Below are positions 62,640 through 64,000 of a DNA stretch of 64,000 nucleotides, in pieces; the first letter of the stretch is position 1; the number at the start of each line of letters is the position of its first letter. This DNA is from MGIIb-O1 sp002457595 (GTDB lineage: Archaea > Thermoplasmatota > Poseidoniia > Poseidoniales > Thalassarchaeaceae). Both the position numbers and the translations under genes were made by a program. The stretch is taken from NCBI GenBank assembly GCA_045568115.1, contig JBJLBO010000001.1, forward strand, positions 633,928-697,927, in the 5' to 3' direction. Below the pieces are notes generated by a model. The model had not been told where the DNA came from and searched no databases. It saw only the letters and a list, made by a program, of their open reading frames with translations.

Positions 62640-63460
62640 GTCAACAACCCAGAGTTGCAGTACTCTCCGGCTTCGGAATCAATTGTGAGACGGAGACAAT
62701 GGCAGTTTTCGAGATGGCTGGTGCAAAGGCCGACCGAGTTCACGTTAACCGCCTTGTCAATGGAGAAATGAGCCTTGATGATTACCAAATTATGGCCGTC
62801 CCTGGAGGATTTTCTTTCGGTGATCACTTAGGAAGCGGCCGCTTGATGGGTAACAGACTTCGTTTTGGTCTTCGTGAGCAAGTCAGAGCCTTTGTGAAGG
62901 CCGGAAAACCAGTTATTGGTATTTGTAATGGATTCCAAGTTCTAGTGAAGATGGGTCTTTTACCCGGAGATGAAGATGTCAGCCTAACTCAAACAGCATC
63001 CTTAGCTCTGAATGATAGTGGCCATTATGAAAATCGCTGGGCCACCTTAGAATTCGACCCAAATAGCCCTTGTATCTGGACTAGAGGAATGACTCGTATG
63101 CGAGTGCCAGTAAGGCATGGCGAGGGCAAATTCGTAACTGATGACAGGACTCTTTTGGATAAATGGACAAAATCCGGTCAACTGGTGGTCAGATATGTTG
63201 ACCCAGATACTGAATATCCTAGTGCCAGTGATGAGATTCTTCCATACCCCATTTCACCGAATCAAAGTTGGAGAAATGTTGCGGGTGTTTGTGATCCAAG
63301 TGGACTTGTATTCGGTTTGATGCCACACCCTGAGGCAAACCACTCGACTTGGCTTGGGGCGACCTGGACAAGAGATGTGGAGAAGGGTGAGCACGGTGAA
63401 GGAGAAGGAATGATATTGTTCAGAAACGCAGTAGAATATGCGAAATCAAGAATAATTTAG
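62636..63460 (+). CDS. purQ: FGAM synthase glutaminase subunit PurQ
   Basis: Class I glutamine amidotransferase that feeds ammonia to PurL. Nucleophile in GICNGFQVLVKMG, His/Glu pair in MPHPEANH near the C-terminus, and PGGFSFGDHLGSGR at the oxyanion side. 274 residues, a little longer than the usual ~225. The ATGA overlap with purL indicates coupled translation, giving a stoichiometric PurSL-PurQ complex. Confidence 0.95.
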   Translation: MSQQPRVAVLSGFGINCETETMAVFEMAGAKADRVHVNRLVNGEMSLDDYQIMAVPGGFSFGDHLGSGRLMGNRLRFGLREQVRAFVKAGKPVIGICNGFQVLVKMGLLPGDEDVSLTQTASLALNDSGHYENRWATLEFDPNSPCIWTRGMTRMRVPVRHGEGKFVTDDRTLLDKWTKSGQLVVRYVDPDTEYPSASDEILPYPISPNQSWRNVAGVCDPSGLVFGLMPHPEANHSTWLGATWTRDVEKGEHGEGEGMILFRNAVEYAKSRII

Positions 63461-63499
63461 CCCCAAAACGCCTAATTGAAGCACCCCTCTCCACTATCA

Positions 63500-63967
63500 A
63501 TGGCGGAGCCAATTGAGATACTTCACATCTCAAAAGATGGCGTCAGATTTCGAATCAATGACCGCCCATCAAGTAATGAATCCTGGGTCGGCATTTATCC
63601 CAAGGGTGCCGACAATCAAGACTTAGGCGAGGGTGAAGAAAGGGCAAGCCGATGGAGGTGGCTAAGGGATATTGATACTAACAACGCATCATTTCCTTCA
63701 CGCCCAGCAGGAGATTATGAAATCCGAGTGTTTTCAGATGGGGAGTATTCCGAATATCAAAGAGTAGGTTTCTCGGTGGATGCCAACTCAAAAGCTCACC
63801 TCCCCCTGCCGCACATTGGTAAGCCATGGCACAAACTTACCAAGGAAGAAAAGGCAGTATATCCAGTTCCAGAAGGATCTCTTTCCCTCCCTCTCATGGC
63901 ATCATTCTTGTTTGGAAATTCCTTTGGTTTTTGTTTGCGTATTTTGTCTGGCAACTCCCTTTCCTGA
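63500..63967 (+). CDS. Hypothetical protein, beta-sandwich-like N-terminus
   Basis: From ATG 63500, about 155 residues. The first ~95 residues look like an Ig-like or fibronectin-like fold (SWVGIYPKGADNQD, SRPAGDYEIRVFSDGEYSEY), as in proteins that wrap a fixed-length domain before a membrane anchor. After PVPEG the frame reads SLSLPLMASFLFG, while a neighbouring frame reads a clean hydrophobic helix (HGIILVWKFLWFLFAYF) and stays open to the window end. A frameshift near 63890 is therefore possible. It follows purQ by 39 bp. Function unknown. Confidence 0.6.
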   Translation: MAEPIEILHISKDGVRFRINDRPSSNESWVGIYPKGADNQDLGEGEERASRWRWLRDIDTNNASFPSRPAGDYEIRVFSDGEYSEYQRVGFSVDANSKAHLPLPHIGKPWHKLTKEEKAVYPVPEGSLSLPLMASFLFGNSFGFCLRILSGNSLS

Positions 63968-64000
63968 ACACAATATGGCTTGGAAAGTGCGCGTATTGTG

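Overview
The window is a gene-dense archaeal chromosome segment. Archaeal identity rests on topoisomerase VI A and B subunits, an RFC-like clamp loader, RNA polymerase subunit P, a separate GMP synthase glutaminase subunit, diphthine synthase, a Trm5-type methyltransferase, geranylgeranylglyceryl phosphate synthase and reductase, ribosomal protein LX (L18Ae), prefoldin alpha and FtsY. These are mixed with bacterial-type genes (uvrA, a PlsC-like acyltransferase, a PurSL-type purL, LysE/RhtB exporters) and large secreted beta-propeller, Asp-box and FG-GAP proteins. This mixture fits an uncultured marine Thermoplasmata-like euryarchaeon such as Marine Group II/Poseidoniales. That placement is inference; no 16S rRNA lies in the window.

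Layout: 0-1.8 kb holds a 5'-truncated aconitase/isopropylmalate dehydratase family gene. Topoisomerase VI (B then A, overlapping ATGA), a small membrane protein and an HTH regulator follow (1.9-6.8 kb). A very large surface protein (6.8-11.9 kb, minus strand) is split by an apparent +1 frameshift. From 12 to 19.9 kb the minus strand carries an acyltransferase, a HIT protein, an SdhA/NadB-like flavoprotein, a clamp loader, rpoP and guaAa; tRNA-Arg(CCT) and tRNA-Asp(GTC) are on the plus strand. Next come gmd, trm5, dphB, an orphan 562-residue protein, an SDR, a LysE exporter and a trans-sulfuration enzyme divergent from an Lrp/AsnC regulator with three palindromes between them (20-28.3 kb). Then cutA, geranylgeranyl reductase, a HAD phosphatase, a PCMT-TPR fusion, an epimerase and two tandem Asp-box lipoproteins (28.3-36.6 kb).

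At 37.9-39.5 kb a perfect 98-bp direct repeat flanks one FG-GAP lipoprotein gene inserted exactly at the uvrA/Bax-inhibitor junction, which looks like a cassette integrated by recombination at short homology. uvrA (whose N-terminus has no ordinary start codon), moeA, a TauE/SafE transporter, a Pro/Lys-rich zinc-ribbon protein, a purine-salvage pair (apt plus NCS2 permease) and a beta-CASP nuclease follow to 48.7 kb.

From 48.9 kb nearly everything reads rightward. A ferredoxin and an overlapping Rossmann-like protein precede GGGP synthase. Ribosomal protein LX is separated from its usual partners prefoldin alpha and ftsY by about 3.5 kb carrying a membrane protein, a CysQ phosphatase, a sulfotransferase, an APS kinase fused to an HxGH nucleotidyltransferase, and a 44-residue membrane peptide. 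CysQ, sulfotransferase and APS kinase form a coherent PAPS-dependent sulfation module and are the best candidate here for an undescribed system. The window ends with a eukaryote-type OMP decarboxylase divergent from purL-purQ. There is no CRISPR array, rRNA, transposase or phage structural gene.
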